A stretch of DNA of 64,000 nt. Origin: CAZSNH01 sp052388455. GTDB lineage: Bacteria; Pseudomonadota; Alphaproteobacteria; Rhizobiales; Hyphomicrobiaceae. The notes beneath the pieces are model-generated. The model was not told where the DNA came from. It saw only the letters and a program-made list of their open reading frames with translations, and made no database searches. The translations under genes were made by a program, and so were the position numbers. The stretch is from NCBI GenBank assembly GCA_052388455.1, contig JBQTIA010000050.1:8923-72922 (forward strand). The letters run 5' to 3'. Positions 34,909 through 43,227 of this stretch are shown here, in pieces. Position 1 is the stretch's first letter. Each line of letters opens with the position of its first letter.

Positions 34909-36135
34909 TCAGCGCCGCGCGATGGCGTAGTCGCGCAAGACGCTCGCCTCGAGCTGCACCTCCTCGAGACGGTGCTTGAGCACGTCACCGATGGAGATCA
35001 GCCCGACCAGGCTGCCGCCTTCAACCACCGGCAGGTGGCGGATGCGCCGCTGGGTCATCACCTTGGAAATTCCGGCGATGCTGTCGTCCGGCCCACAGGT
35101 GATGACGGCGCGGGTCATCAGATCGGCGACCGCCAGCGCCGCCACCTGGCTGCCGTGCTCCGCCAGTCCGCGCGCCACGTCGCGTTCGGAGATGATGCCT
35201 TCGATGGCGCCCGACGGCGCGACCACGACCATGGCGCCGACGGCATCGGTCCTGAGCCGCTGGGCCAGGGCCCGGATGCTTTCGCCGGCCGCGATGGTTT
35301 TGACGGCCGATCCCTTGCTCGCGAGGATGTCGGATACGCGCATGACGTCACTCCTATCCAATCCGCTGACCACATCGACGATACCGGCATGAACGCGGCC
35401 CAAGGCCATCAGCAGCCGGCTCTGATGATCGGGACCCAGCGGCTCGTGCACTGCGCCCGAGGCGTCGGCGATCAGCGCGGGGAGATCGTCGACGACGAAT
35501 AAGGCGTCATCGAGAGTATCGCGGCGCGCATAGGCACTGCGGGTGACGACCGCGGACAGCCCGGCGGCCCGTGCCGCGCCGAGACCTGCCGCGGACGCCT
35601 CGATCACGAGGCAGCAGGCCGGCAGCTCGGCCAGCTCGGCCAGCGCCCGGCGGTAGGGCGCATCGGAGGAGTCATCGCCTGGCTGCCGGCAGGCAAAAGC
35701 CGCGAAGCCGTCGCGCCCATCCTTGCCGAGGCACGCAGCGATCAACTGGTCCACTTCCTTGGCATTCAACTGGCTGACCAGACCGAGGCGCACGCCCTCG
35801 CGCCGTGCCGCAGCAAGCAGCGCCGCCATGCCGCTGCGCAGTGTGAGGCGGCCCGGCTCCAGATGTTCGGCGAAAGCTGAAATAGCGCGTCGCTGCAGGG
35901 CCTCGACCAGCGGCGGCAGGTCGCTCGTCTCCCGCTTGGCGCGATAGCGCTCGAGGACAAAGTGCGCGAGCCGCTCGTCGCGAGTCGGCAAGGACCATAG
36001 TCCGGTGAAGTCCGCACGGGCGCACGACCAGTCGAATCCGGCCTCCTCGAACACCCGATTAAGGGTCTGCCGTTCGGCCTCGCCGGTATCGACCAGCGCA
36101 CCGTCCGCCCGGATGATGATGGCGCGAAGGGTCAT
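34909..36135 (-). CDS. Degenerate CbbY-like HAD domain fused to a CBS pair
   Basis: 408 residues. Residues 1-225 follow CbbY (xylulose-1,5-bisphosphate phosphatase) from end to end, including VVTRSAYARRDTLDDALFVVDDL. But the catalytic DxDGT reads RADGA (nucleophile Asp to Arg at 9, Asp11 kept), the motif III Lys is missing near 155-160, and the motif IV Asp is Ala (VIEASAAG, residue 180). It should not be an active phosphatase. Residues about 262-405 are two CBS domains (ERDVARGLAEHG, IRHLPVVEGGSLVGLISIGDVL), closely related to the CBS protein after pufM. Probably a ligand-sensing regulatory protein; partner unknown. Confidence 0.87.
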   Translation of the reverse strand: MTLRAIIIRADGALVDTGEAERQTLNRVFEEAGFDWSCARADFTGLWSLPTRDERLAHFVLERYRAKRETSDLPPLVEALQRRAISAFAEHLEPGRLTLRSGMAALLAAARREGVRLGLVSQLNAKEVDQLIAACLGKDGRDGFAAFACRQPGDDSSDAPYRRALAELAELPACCLVIEASAAGLGAARAAGLSAVVTRSAYARRDTLDDALFVVDDLPALIADASGAVHEPLGPDHQSRLLMALGRVHAGIVDVVSGLDRSDVMRVSDILASKGSAVKTIAAGESIRALAQRLRTDAVGAMVVVAPSGAIEGIISERDVARGLAEHGSQVAALAVADLMTRAVITCGPDDSIAGISKVMTQRRIRHLPVVEGGSLVGLISIGDVLKHRLEEVQLEASVLRDYAIARR

Positions 36136-36169
36136 GCGATGGGCCAGCCTTCGACAGTTAGGGCCTCGC

Positions 36170-36445
36170 TCACCCGCGCCAGCGTTGAGCGAGATCGGCT
36201 ACGTGAGCAAGCAGCGCCGCGCCGAGGCAGGCCGCCAGCCAGGGCCAATCCGCACCCGTCAAGGCAGCCCGCAAGGCCAGCACGAGACAGAGCCCGGCGA
36301 GAAAATTGGCGACCAGCCGCCTCGGATCGGGACCCACGTCGTAACACCAATGCAGCGCGGCCAACATGAGCCATTCGGCCACCATCAAACCGATGATGAC
36401 GTTGGCGATCAATCCGGACTGGAATGCCGCACTCAGCGCGTCCAT
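36170..36445 (-). CDS. Small three-helix membrane protein in the PGC (unknown)
   Basis: 91 residues, MDALSAAFQSGLIANVIIGL at the start. Three probable membrane helices (about 10-33, 44-64, 68-86) with WLMLAALHWCYDVGPDPRRL between the first two. It starts 25 nt after bchP and is followed after 34 nt by the CbbY-CBS gene, so it sits in the bchG-bch2-bchP transcript. No family name recognised. The context suggests a role with late BChl synthesis or membrane assembly; inference only. Confidence 0.7.
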   Translation of the reverse strand: MDALSAAFQSGLIANVIIGLMVAEWLMLAALHWCYDVGPDPRRLVANFLAGLCLVLALRAALTGADWPWLAACLGAALLAHVADLAQRWRG

Positions 36446-36470
36446 GATGCACCGTCACGCAGTACGGGGC

Positions 36471-37676
36471 TCACGGGGGAACCAAGCCGGTGAGGTGGGC
36501 CAGATCCTTGAAGAAGATCTTGATGTGCGCGACCGGCTTGCGGCGCACCAGTTCCTTGTTCATGTACGCGTCCCAGGTGAGCTTCTGCACGTCAGGGTCT
36601 TCGCACATGCTGACGAAGCGCTCGCGCCGCTTGTCGTTGCGGTACCAGAAGTACTGCATGAGACCGAGCACGAAGAACACCTTGCCGTGGGCTTTCATGA
36701 ACCGCTTGCGGGCCGTGGCGAGCGCCTTCGCGTCGCCCGTGGCCAGGAATTGATCGACCGCCTCGGCCGCGAGCTGGCCGCCGTACATGGCATAGTAGAT
36801 GCCTTCGCCGGAGGCCGGTGCAACCACGCCCGCTGCGTCGCCGGCCAGCACGATGTCGCGACCATTGTCCCACTTTCTCAAGGGGCGCAGCGGAATGGGC
36901 GCGCCTTCGCGACGCACCGTCTCGCTCGACTTCAACCCGGCGCTTTCGCGCAGCCCGGCGACGGCGCCCTTGAGCGAGAAGCCCTTCTGCGCGCTGCCGA
37001 CGCCGACGCTGGTGGTGTCGCCGTGCGGGAAGACCCAGGCATAGAAGTCGGGTGACAGACCGCCCTGATAGTAGATGTCGCAGCGGCGGGCATCGAACTC
37101 GGCGGCGCAATCAGCGGCCGGCGAGCGAATGATCTCGTGATAGGCGAAGACGTAGGGCATCCGCTCGGCGCCCTTCACCGATTGCCGTGCCACCTTCGAG
37201 AGCGCGCCGTCGGCACCGATGACGGCGCGGGCGCGGACCGATTGCATCTGCGGCTCGCCCCCCTCCGCGCTGCGGGCCTCGAAGTGGACGACCGAAACAC
37301 CGTCTGCATCGCGACTGAGCTTGTCGAACGTCCCATGGCGGCGTTCCGCACCGGCCTTCTCCGCGCGGTCCCGCAGCCATTCGTCGAACACGTCGCGGTC
37401 GACCATGCCGACGAAGCCGCCGTCGATCGGCATGTCGATGCGCCGGGCCGAGGGCGAGAACATGCGCGCTGAATTGACCTTGGCGACCAGCAACTCGTCG
37501 GGAATGGCGAAATCGCGGATGAGGCGCGGCGGTATTGCGCCGCCGCAGGGCTTGATGCGCCCCGCCCGGTCGAGCAGCAGCACGCTCTGGCCGCGGGTTG
37601 CGAGCGCGTGGGCGGCCGTCGCACCGGCCGGCCCGCCGCCGACGACGACGACATCAAAGGTTTCTGGTCCGCTCAT
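36471..37676 (-). CDS. bchP: Geranylgeranyl diphosphate/bacteriochlorophyll reductase
   Basis: 401 residues, GAGGAGGG before the ATG. FAD motif VVVVGGGPAGATAAHALATRG, then RIKPCGGAIPPRLI and the second flavin motif VLAGDAAGVVAPASGEGIYYAM. Reduces the geranylgeranyl tail of BChl to phytyl. Located 23 nt after bch2, in the common bchG-bch2-bchP order. Confidence 0.96.
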   Translation of the reverse strand: MSGPETFDVVVVGGGPAGATAAHALATRGQSVLLLDRAGRIKPCGGAIPPRLIRDFAIPDELLVAKVNSARMFSPSARRIDMPIDGGFVGMVDRDVFDEWLRDRAEKAGAERRHGTFDKLSRDADGVSVVHFEARSAEGGEPQMQSVRARAVIGADGALSKVARQSVKGAERMPYVFAYHEIIRSPAADCAAEFDARRCDIYYQGGLSPDFYAWVFPHGDTTSVGVGSAQKGFSLKGAVAGLRESAGLKSSETVRREGAPIPLRPLRKWDNGRDIVLAGDAAGVVAPASGEGIYYAMYGGQLAAEAVDQFLATGDAKALATARKRFMKAHGKVFFVLGLMQYFWYRNDKRRERFVSMCEDPDVQKLTWDAYMNKELVRRKPVAHIKIFFKDLAHLTGLVPP

Positions 37677-37699
37677 CGATCCCTCCTCGTCGCCTCAAG

Positions 37700-39028
37700 T
37701 CATGCTGGTGAAAACCGCCGGCTGGCGGCAACTGCGGTCCTGTCGCGAACCAGCCGGGCGGCCAGCCAGGCCGCGATGAGAAACAGCACGCCTTCGGTTG
37801 CAAAGACTGCGCCGTAGGCTGCGGCCGGTTCGTCGAGCACGCGCCGGGCGACGTCGATGGCAACAGTGCCGATGAAGCCTCCGAGCCCGAAGGCCATCGC
37901 CTGTGCCGCACCCCACAGTCCCATGCGCGTGCCCTCGCGCGACTCGCGGCCCGATCCCGCCAGCATCATCATCGAACCGATGGCTGCGACGGCAAATGCG
38001 CCGTTGGCCGCTCCGAGTGCGAACACTGCGGCATAGAGCGACCACAGCGGCCCGGCGATCCCGACCACCGCCAGAGCGATGAGTGCGAGGGCCGAGGCGA
38101 CGCAACCGCCGACGGTCCAGCCCCGCATCGAGCCCAGCCGCGTGCCGGCGCAGACGCTGCCGATGACGCCCGACGTCAGCATTCCGAGAAAAACGCCCTG
38201 ATGCTGAACTCCGGAGAGCTTCGTCGTCTCTCCGGGCGTCAGGTTGAACACCAGTCCCGCGAAAGGCTCGAGGATGAGATCCTGCGCGTTGTAGGCGAGC
38301 ATGGCGACGAACACGAACAGTGCAAATCTGCGCGATTCCGGTTCCGCCCACACCTCGCCGATCGCTTCGCTGAAGGCCGGCGCTGGCACACTGTTCGCTG
38401 CGCGCGGCATCGTCTCGACGCGTGAAACTTGTCCTTCCAGCCCCCAGACGGCTGCAACCGTCACCAGAAACGCCGCAGCGACCACCATGGCCGCAACCGA
38501 GACAAGACGCTCGAACGAGAAGGGTTCGATCAGCGTGCCGATGACCATGCTCGTCACCACGATGCCGGCGATCATCATCAGCCAGACGATGGCGGCGGCG
38601 ATGGAGCGGCGCCCGGGAGCGACGCGGGTTGCGAGCAGGGCCAGCAGATTGGTGCCGCATGCGCCGACTCCGATGCCGATCAGCGTATAAGCCGCGATGG
38701 CGGCACCGAGCCCCAACGCAAAGCTGGTCGACATGAGGGCGGTCGCTCCCGCGGCTCCTGCACCACCGAGCGCCAGCACGGCCATGCCGCCGATGATCCA
38801 AGGTGTACGCCGACCGCCGACGTCCGAACCGTACCCCCAGCGCGGTCTCAGCGCCTGAATGGCGTAATGCAGAGCCACCAGCGCACCCGGCAGCATCGCG
38901 GCGAGGGCCAGTTCGACCACCATCACGCGATTGAGCGTCGAATTGGTGATGGCCACGATCGATCCCAGCGACGTCTGCACGAGGCCGAGGCGCACGATCC
39001 CAACCCAGCCCAGGTGAGCGGCGCTCAT
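37700..39028 (-). CDS. PucC-family MFS protein (Bch2 type)
   Basis: 442 residues from MSAAHLGWVGIVRLGLVQTS; ATGA overlap with bchG. Twelve membrane helices; NSTLNRVMVVELALAAMLPG and the AYNAQDLILEPFAGLVF segment are typical of the BCH2/PucC/LhaA family. The member encoded between bchG and bchP is called Bch2 (orf428) and is thought to help BChl delivery or LH assembly. Distinct from the LhaA paralogue at 51495-52943. Confidence 0.93.
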   Translation of the reverse strand: MSAAHLGWVGIVRLGLVQTSLGSIVAITNSTLNRVMVVELALAAMLPGALVALHYAIQALRPRWGYGSDVGGRRTPWIIGGMAVLALGGAGAAGATALMSTSFALGLGAAIAAYTLIGIGVGACGTNLLALLATRVAPGRRSIAAAIVWLMMIAGIVVTSMVIGTLIEPFSFERLVSVAAMVVAAAFLVTVAAVWGLEGQVSRVETMPRAANSVPAPAFSEAIGEVWAEPESRRFALFVFVAMLAYNAQDLILEPFAGLVFNLTPGETTKLSGVQHQGVFLGMLTSGVIGSVCAGTRLGSMRGWTVGGCVASALALIALAVVGIAGPLWSLYAAVFALGAANGAFAVAAIGSMMMLAGSGRESREGTRMGLWGAAQAMAFGLGGFIGTVAIDVARRVLDEPAAAYGAVFATEGVLFLIAAWLAARLVRDRTAVAASRRFSPA

Positions 39029-39948
39029 GTTGCGCCCCCGGCGAGGGTTGCCATGCCGCGCACGGCGAAGGCGCTGATCATCATGCCGCTGACGTAGAGC
39101 GTGATACCGGTGGCGTTGTACCAGGGGGCCAGACCGCGCGGGTCCTTCACCAGCCGGCTCATCAGCCAGAGCTGCGTCGCGAGCACGGCGCCGACCGCGA
39201 GGGCGTGCCACGGCCGGTCCCATGACGCCAGCAGCGCCACGACCACGACCTGCGGCAGCGCCATCATCCAGCACGCCACGCGAGCGGCACGATCAGGTCC
39301 GAGTTGAACGGGGAGCGAGCGCACGCCCATCTGGCGATCACCCTCGATCGACTTGAAGTCGTTCAAGGTCATGATGCCGTGGGCGCCGAAACTGTAGAGC
39401 GCGGCCAGCGCCAGGATCGGCCAGCCCGGCAACTGCCCCGAAAGCACCAGCGCGCCGGTGAACCACGCGAGACCTTCATAGCAGAGCGCGACGGCGGCAT
39501 TGCCCCACCAGCCGTTCTGCTTGAGCCGCAGCGGCGGTGCGCTGTAGGCCCAGGCGAGCACCAGTCCGAACGCGGTGCCGCCCACGCCCCACACGCCCAT
39601 CGTCGTCGAGACCGCCAGCGACAGCAGGGTCCAGAAAATTGCGATGTTGAGGCCCCAGCGGCCGGGCACGCGGCCGGAGGGGATGGGCCGGTGCGGCTCG
39701 TTGATGGCATCGACGTGGCGGTCGAACCAGTCGTTGACGGCCTGACTGGTGCCGCAGACGAGCGGTCCGGCGAGAAGAATTCCGATGGCGACGAGATCCC
39801 AGCGGGCGCCGGGACCGGAAGCCGGCATGCCCGAGGAAACGACACCGCAGCCGAGCGCCCACATCGGGGGGAACCATGTGATCGGCTTCAGCAGCTCGAC
39901 CACGGCTCCAGGGTCCGGACGCGACACTGTCAGCGCGGGATTTGCCAT
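39025..39948 (-). CDS. bchG: Bacteriochlorophyll a synthase (geranylgeranyl transferase)
   Basis: 307 residues from MANPALTVSR. UbiA-type prenyltransferase with eight or so membrane helices and the two Asp-rich loops QAVNDWFDRHVDAINEPHRP and TLNDFKSIEGDRQMG. It esterifies bacteriochlorophyllide a with GGPP. First gene of bchG-bch2-bchP, with a PpsR box just upstream. An in-frame TTG at 39954 is possible but not needed. Confidence 0.96.
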   Translation of the reverse strand: MANPALTVSRPDPGAVVELLKPITWFPPMWALGCGVVSSGMPASGPGARWDLVAIGILLAGPLVCGTSQAVNDWFDRHVDAINEPHRPIPSGRVPGRWGLNIAIFWTLLSLAVSTTMGVWGVGGTAFGLVLAWAYSAPPLRLKQNGWWGNAAVALCYEGLAWFTGALVLSGQLPGWPILALAALYSFGAHGIMTLNDFKSIEGDRQMGVRSLPVQLGPDRAARVACWMMALPQVVVVALLASWDRPWHALAVGAVLATQLWLMSRLVKDPRGLAPWYNATGITLYVSGMMISAFAVRGMATLAGGAT

Positions 39949-39978
39949 ACCCAAACGCTAAACTCTGACAGCCATAAG

Positions 39979-39996
39979 TGTCAATCGTGTTTTACA
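39979..39996 (-). promoter_or_regulatory. PpsR/CrtJ box upstream of bchG
   Basis: Perfect TGT-N12-ACA (39979-39996) overlapping a TTGACA (transcribed strand, 39984-39979) that fits a -35 element. A second half-site ending in ACA (39968-39970) lies exactly 8 bp away toward bchG, where only half the palindrome is kept. Located in the 80-nt gap between ppsR and bchG. Confidence 0.7.
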
Positions 39997-40028
39997 GGTG
40001 ACAGCTTCGGCCGGACTGCTCCAGCCGC

Positions 40029-41468
40029 TCAGCCGCCGCTCGCGGAATCGAGATCGCCGAGGCCATGGCGGCGCAGCTTGGAGTACAGGCCCTGGCGGCT
40101 GAGACCCAGCATCTCCGCGGCGGATGCGCGGTTGTCCCCGGTCAGCTCCAGCGCGGCCTCGATGCACAGCCGCTCGATCATATCGGTCGATTCCCTGACC
40201 AGATCCTTGAGGCTGACGCGGCCGACCAGCTCGGTCAGCTGCTCGACCGAGCGCGGCAGGGCACGCCGGCCGTTGATGACGGGCTCCACCCGGCGCCCGA
40301 CCACGCGGATGGTGATGCCGAAGCACGGCGTGTCGCTGCTCGTCACCGAGACGGCGGAAATTTCCACGTCCTCCGTCGAGCCGTACTCGCCGCGCACGAC
40401 GGTGGCGAAGTTCCGGACATGACCGTTATCGCGCAGGTTGCGCATCAGCACGTTGACATCGACGGCGTGGCGGCCGAGCCAGCGGTCCACGGGCTCACCG
40501 CGAACCTGATCCTCGGTGGCGATCTGCACCAGATCGAGAAACGCCGTGTTGGCGACCAGAATGCGCTGCTCTTCGTCGGTGACGAGGAAACCGTCGGGAA
40601 GCTGCTGCACCACATCCATCAGACTGGAATTGCTGCGTGGTGTCCACATCCGTTCGGCTTCTGCCGGCGCCAGTCGCACGAGGAACAACGCACCGCTCTC
40701 CTGCCGGAACAGAGACGCCTCCATCCGGATCTCGAGCTTGCTGTCGTCGAACCTGGCCTTGACCTCGTCGGCACGTCCGGCTTTGCGCACGGCCGAGAGG
40801 TGGGCCTCGACCTTTTTCTGACTGTCGGAGGAGAACACGTCGACGAACGGGCGACCGCTGAGCTTCTTCACCGACTTGCCGATGAGCCGGGAGGCGGCTG
40901 GATTGACCTCGACGATGCGGCCCGTTCCGGCCTCGACGATGAGCACCGCTTCGGAGGCGATCTGGAACAGCAGGCGATAGCGCGTCTCGGCATGCCGCAG
41001 GCGAGCGTACTCGCGCTCCATGGACTGCTGAGCTTCCATCAGGCGCTGCTGCAGAGAGGCAACCGTTCTCAGATCGCGGCCGATGACGACGACGCGGCCG
41101 CTCGGCCCCACCTGCACGGCCGAATAGCGGATTGGCACGTCGACGCCGCGGGCCGAGGGATGGTTCACCTGCCGCCAGCGCGGCGTCGCAGCCGAGGCAG
41201 CGTCGCGCAGCAACTCCTCGACCTTGGGCCGGCTCTCGACGGTGACCGTCTCGATCCACCGCTGTCCGACCCACTCGCTGTAGCCTTCCCGCGAGAGATC
41301 ATCGCTCCCGAAGGCCACATCGCGCACAACGCCTTTCGAATCCAACACCAGCGCCACGTCCGACGCCGCGGCAATTACCTTGGCGGCTTCGTCAGCTTCC
41401 AGATCGCCGAGCGTGCGTCTCGGCGAGCGGAATTGATCCACGACTTTTCGCGCAACCCGTTGGTCCAT
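40029..41468 (-). CDS. ppsR: PpsR/CrtJ redox- and light-responsive repressor
   Basis: 479 residues. Three PAS-like regions (about 30-130, 160-270, 285-385), a Q-linker-like helix (ASLQQRLMEAQQSMEREYARL) and a C-terminal Fis-type helix-turn-helix (NRASAAEMLGLSRQGLYSKLRRHGL). The Cys in RLCIEAALELTGD matches the redox Cys near the HTH of CrtJ. It represses bch, crt and hem genes under oxygen through TGT-N12-ACA sites, several of which are in this window. Downstream of aerR by 31 nt, the usual pairing. Confidence 0.96.
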   Translation of the reverse strand: MDQRVARKVVDQFRSPRRTLGDLEADEAAKVIAAASDVALVLDSKGVVRDVAFGSDDLSREGYSEWVGQRWIETVTVESRPKVEELLRDAASAATPRWRQVNHPSARGVDVPIRYSAVQVGPSGRVVVIGRDLRTVASLQQRLMEAQQSMEREYARLRHAETRYRLLFQIASEAVLIVEAGTGRIVEVNPAASRLIGKSVKKLSGRPFVDVFSSDSQKKVEAHLSAVRKAGRADEVKARFDDSKLEIRMEASLFRQESGALFLVRLAPAEAERMWTPRSNSSLMDVVQQLPDGFLVTDEEQRILVANTAFLDLVQIATEDQVRGEPVDRWLGRHAVDVNVLMRNLRDNGHVRNFATVVRGEYGSTEDVEISAVSVTSSDTPCFGITIRVVGRRVEPVINGRRALPRSVEQLTELVGRVSLKDLVRESTDMIERLCIEAALELTGDNRASAAEMLGLSRQGLYSKLRRHGLGDLDSASGG

Positions 41469-41499
41469 AGCGGCGCGTGTGTCCTATTCCCGAGCCCGG

Positions 41500-42402
41500 T
41501 CATTCGAGGCTCTTGACCCCTTGACCGAGTGTCGTGCGCAACTTCTTCACTGCCTCGCGGCCGTCTCGGGCCGTCACGTCGGCGCCCACGCGGCTGACGA
41601 GATCGGGGCGTTCGTTGAACAGTCCGCCGCCGACGATGACGGTCATATGGGGATTGCGCGAGGATTTGCGCGCCGCTTTGATCAGTGGCGCGACGACATC
41701 CAGATGCACTCCGCAACTCGCTGACAACCCTAGCACATCGAACCGCTCGGACGTTATCATACGGCTCAGCTCGTCGATGCTCTGCGGCCTGCCGCCGCAG
41801 CAATCCCAACCCGAGCGGCGGAAAAACTCCTCGACCATCATCAGGCCAAGGCCGTGTTGCTCGCCCGGCACCGGAACCAGCAGCAGGCGGCGTCCGTCGA
41901 AATCTTCGGCCGCCTCGTCCTCGAAGGCCGGACTGAGATCGTGGAAGATGTGCTGCAGCCTCGACAACCCTATCGTCACGTCGGTGAAGTCGCAGATGTC
42001 GGATTTCCACATTTCGCCGAGGAGGCGAGCGGACGGCGCAAGCAGCTCGAGGAAAAGCGTCTCGACCGACACGCCCTGCTCGCGCAGCGCCTCGACGTAG
42101 GACGCCCCAACCCGCACCTCGTGATCGAGAATGAGGCGGGTGAATTCCGCAACGTCCTCGTCGCTCGGTGAATGCCGGACACCGCGGCCTGCCTCCGCTC
42201 GGGTCGAATCTGGCCGATGAGCCAGCAGAAGCCGGGGAATGATTTCGGTTTCGATTGTTTTGGTGAGGGTGGACTTCTTATTTTCGCCCTGGGACCTGCG
42301 CCGGTCCCTCAAGCTGGCTCTTGCGCGCTCGCCGTCGATGGTAACGCTCTCACAAGAGTGCCACTGCTCCAGCACTTCCAAGAGCTGCCGCGAACTCGGC
42401 AT
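41500..42402 (-). CDS. ppaA: AerR/PpaA cobalamin-binding antirepressor
   Basis: 300 residues from the ATG at 42402 (GGGAGG upstream). The N-terminal helical region (about 80-160) is followed by a B12-binding Rossmann domain with PVPGEQHGLGLMMVEEFFRRSGWD and MTVIVGGGLFNERPDL. This is the SCHIC family; in Rhodobacter AerR/PpaA binds cobalamin and modulates CrtJ/PpsR. The EQHGLG His matches the cobalt ligand position. Lies directly upstream of ppsR and divergent from bchF. Confidence 0.92.
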   Translation of the reverse strand: MPSSRQLLEVLEQWHSCESVTIDGERARASLRDRRRSQGENKKSTLTKTIETEIIPRLLLAHRPDSTRAEAGRGVRHSPSDEDVAEFTRLILDHEVRVGASYVEALREQGVSVETLFLELLAPSARLLGEMWKSDICDFTDVTIGLSRLQHIFHDLSPAFEDEAAEDFDGRRLLLVPVPGEQHGLGLMMVEEFFRRSGWDCCGGRPQSIDELSRMITSERFDVLGLSASCGVHLDVVAPLIKAARKSSRNPHMTVIVGGGLFNERPDLVSRVGADVTARDGREAVKKLRTTLGQGVKSLE

Positions 42403-42708
42403 CGGAACCTCCCTGCCCGCCAGACACCCTCGTCCCGACAAAAAAATGAAGGACCGACAAGGACCTAAGGGTGAACCGACAGCCTCCTCCCCGGAATTTC
42501 TCTTTTTATTCTGGTCGGCCGAAGAGCAGCTAAGCACGGAAATTCTTCCGGCACCATCCGGCTGTTGCAGCATAAGAGCCACGGCGCCGAATTTTGTAAA
42601 GTGAAATTTACGTCTATCTGAGTTGACATTCCTTTGAGGCTGACCATAGTCTCGGCCGGTGGACACGGGAGCGCTCAGCTCCGGCCGCACAGGGGGAGGA
42701 CGAACGCG
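42403..42708. promoter_or_regulatory. aerR-bchF divergent promoter region
   Basis: 306 nt with no gene. For bchF, TTGACA (42623-42628), 16-nt spacer and CATAGT (42645-42650) form a sigma70-like promoter about 60 nt before the start. Upstream of it, 42595-42612 reads TGT-N12-ACG (TGTAAA and ATTTACG arms), a PpsR box with one mismatch. The aerR side shows no clear promoter; an A-run (about 42440-42446) is the only striking feature. Confidence 0.6.
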
Positions 42709-43227
42709 ATGCCCGCCAAGAGGCCGCGACACTCGGAGACCCGCCCGCTCTACACGGCGGATCAGCGCCGTCGGCGCGATGCCTCGCCGTGGACCTTCGT
42801 GCAGGGCGTGCTCGCCCCCCTCCAGTTCCTGGTTTTCCTGGTCAGCCTCTGGCTGGTGCTGCGCTGCCTCGCGACCGGCGAAGGTGAGGGCGCAGCCACT
42901 GCGTCGATCGTGGTCAAGACGCTGATACTGTACACGATCATGGTCACCGGTTCGATCTGGGAGAAGGACGTCTTCGGCCAGTATCTGTTTGCCGAAGCCT
43001 TCTACTGGGAAGACGTGTTCAGCATGCTCGTGCTGGCACTTCACACCGCCTATCTCGTCGCGCTGATGACCGGCTGGCTCGGCGTCCCCGAGCAGATGCT
43101 GCTCGCACTCGCCGCCTATGCCGCCTATGTCGTGAACGCCGCGCAGTTCATCCTGAAACTTCGCGCCGCCCGCCTCCAGCAGGCCAACAGCGGCGAGCCC
43201 GCCGCGCTCGCGGAGGCCGGCCGATGA
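42709..43227 (+). CDS. bchF: 3-vinyl bacteriochlorophyllide hydratase
   Basis: 172 residues from the ATG at 42709 (GGGGGAGGA upstream). Integral membrane protein with helices at about 32-52, 64-84, 100-120 and 127-147; PLYTADQRRRRDASPWTFVQ and SIWEKDVFGQYLFAEAFYWED are family signatures. Hydrates the C3 vinyl group, before BchC. First gene of a 14-gene run to hemA; ends with ATGA overlap into bchN. Confidence 0.96.
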   Translation: MPAKRPRHSETRPLYTADQRRRRDASPWTFVQGVLAPLQFLVFLVSLWLVLRCLATGEGEGAATASIVVKTLILYTIMVTGSIWEKDVFGQYLFAEAFYWEDVFSMLVLALHTAYLVALMTGWLGVPEQMLLALAAYAAYVVNAAQFILKLRAARLQQANSGEPAALAEAGR

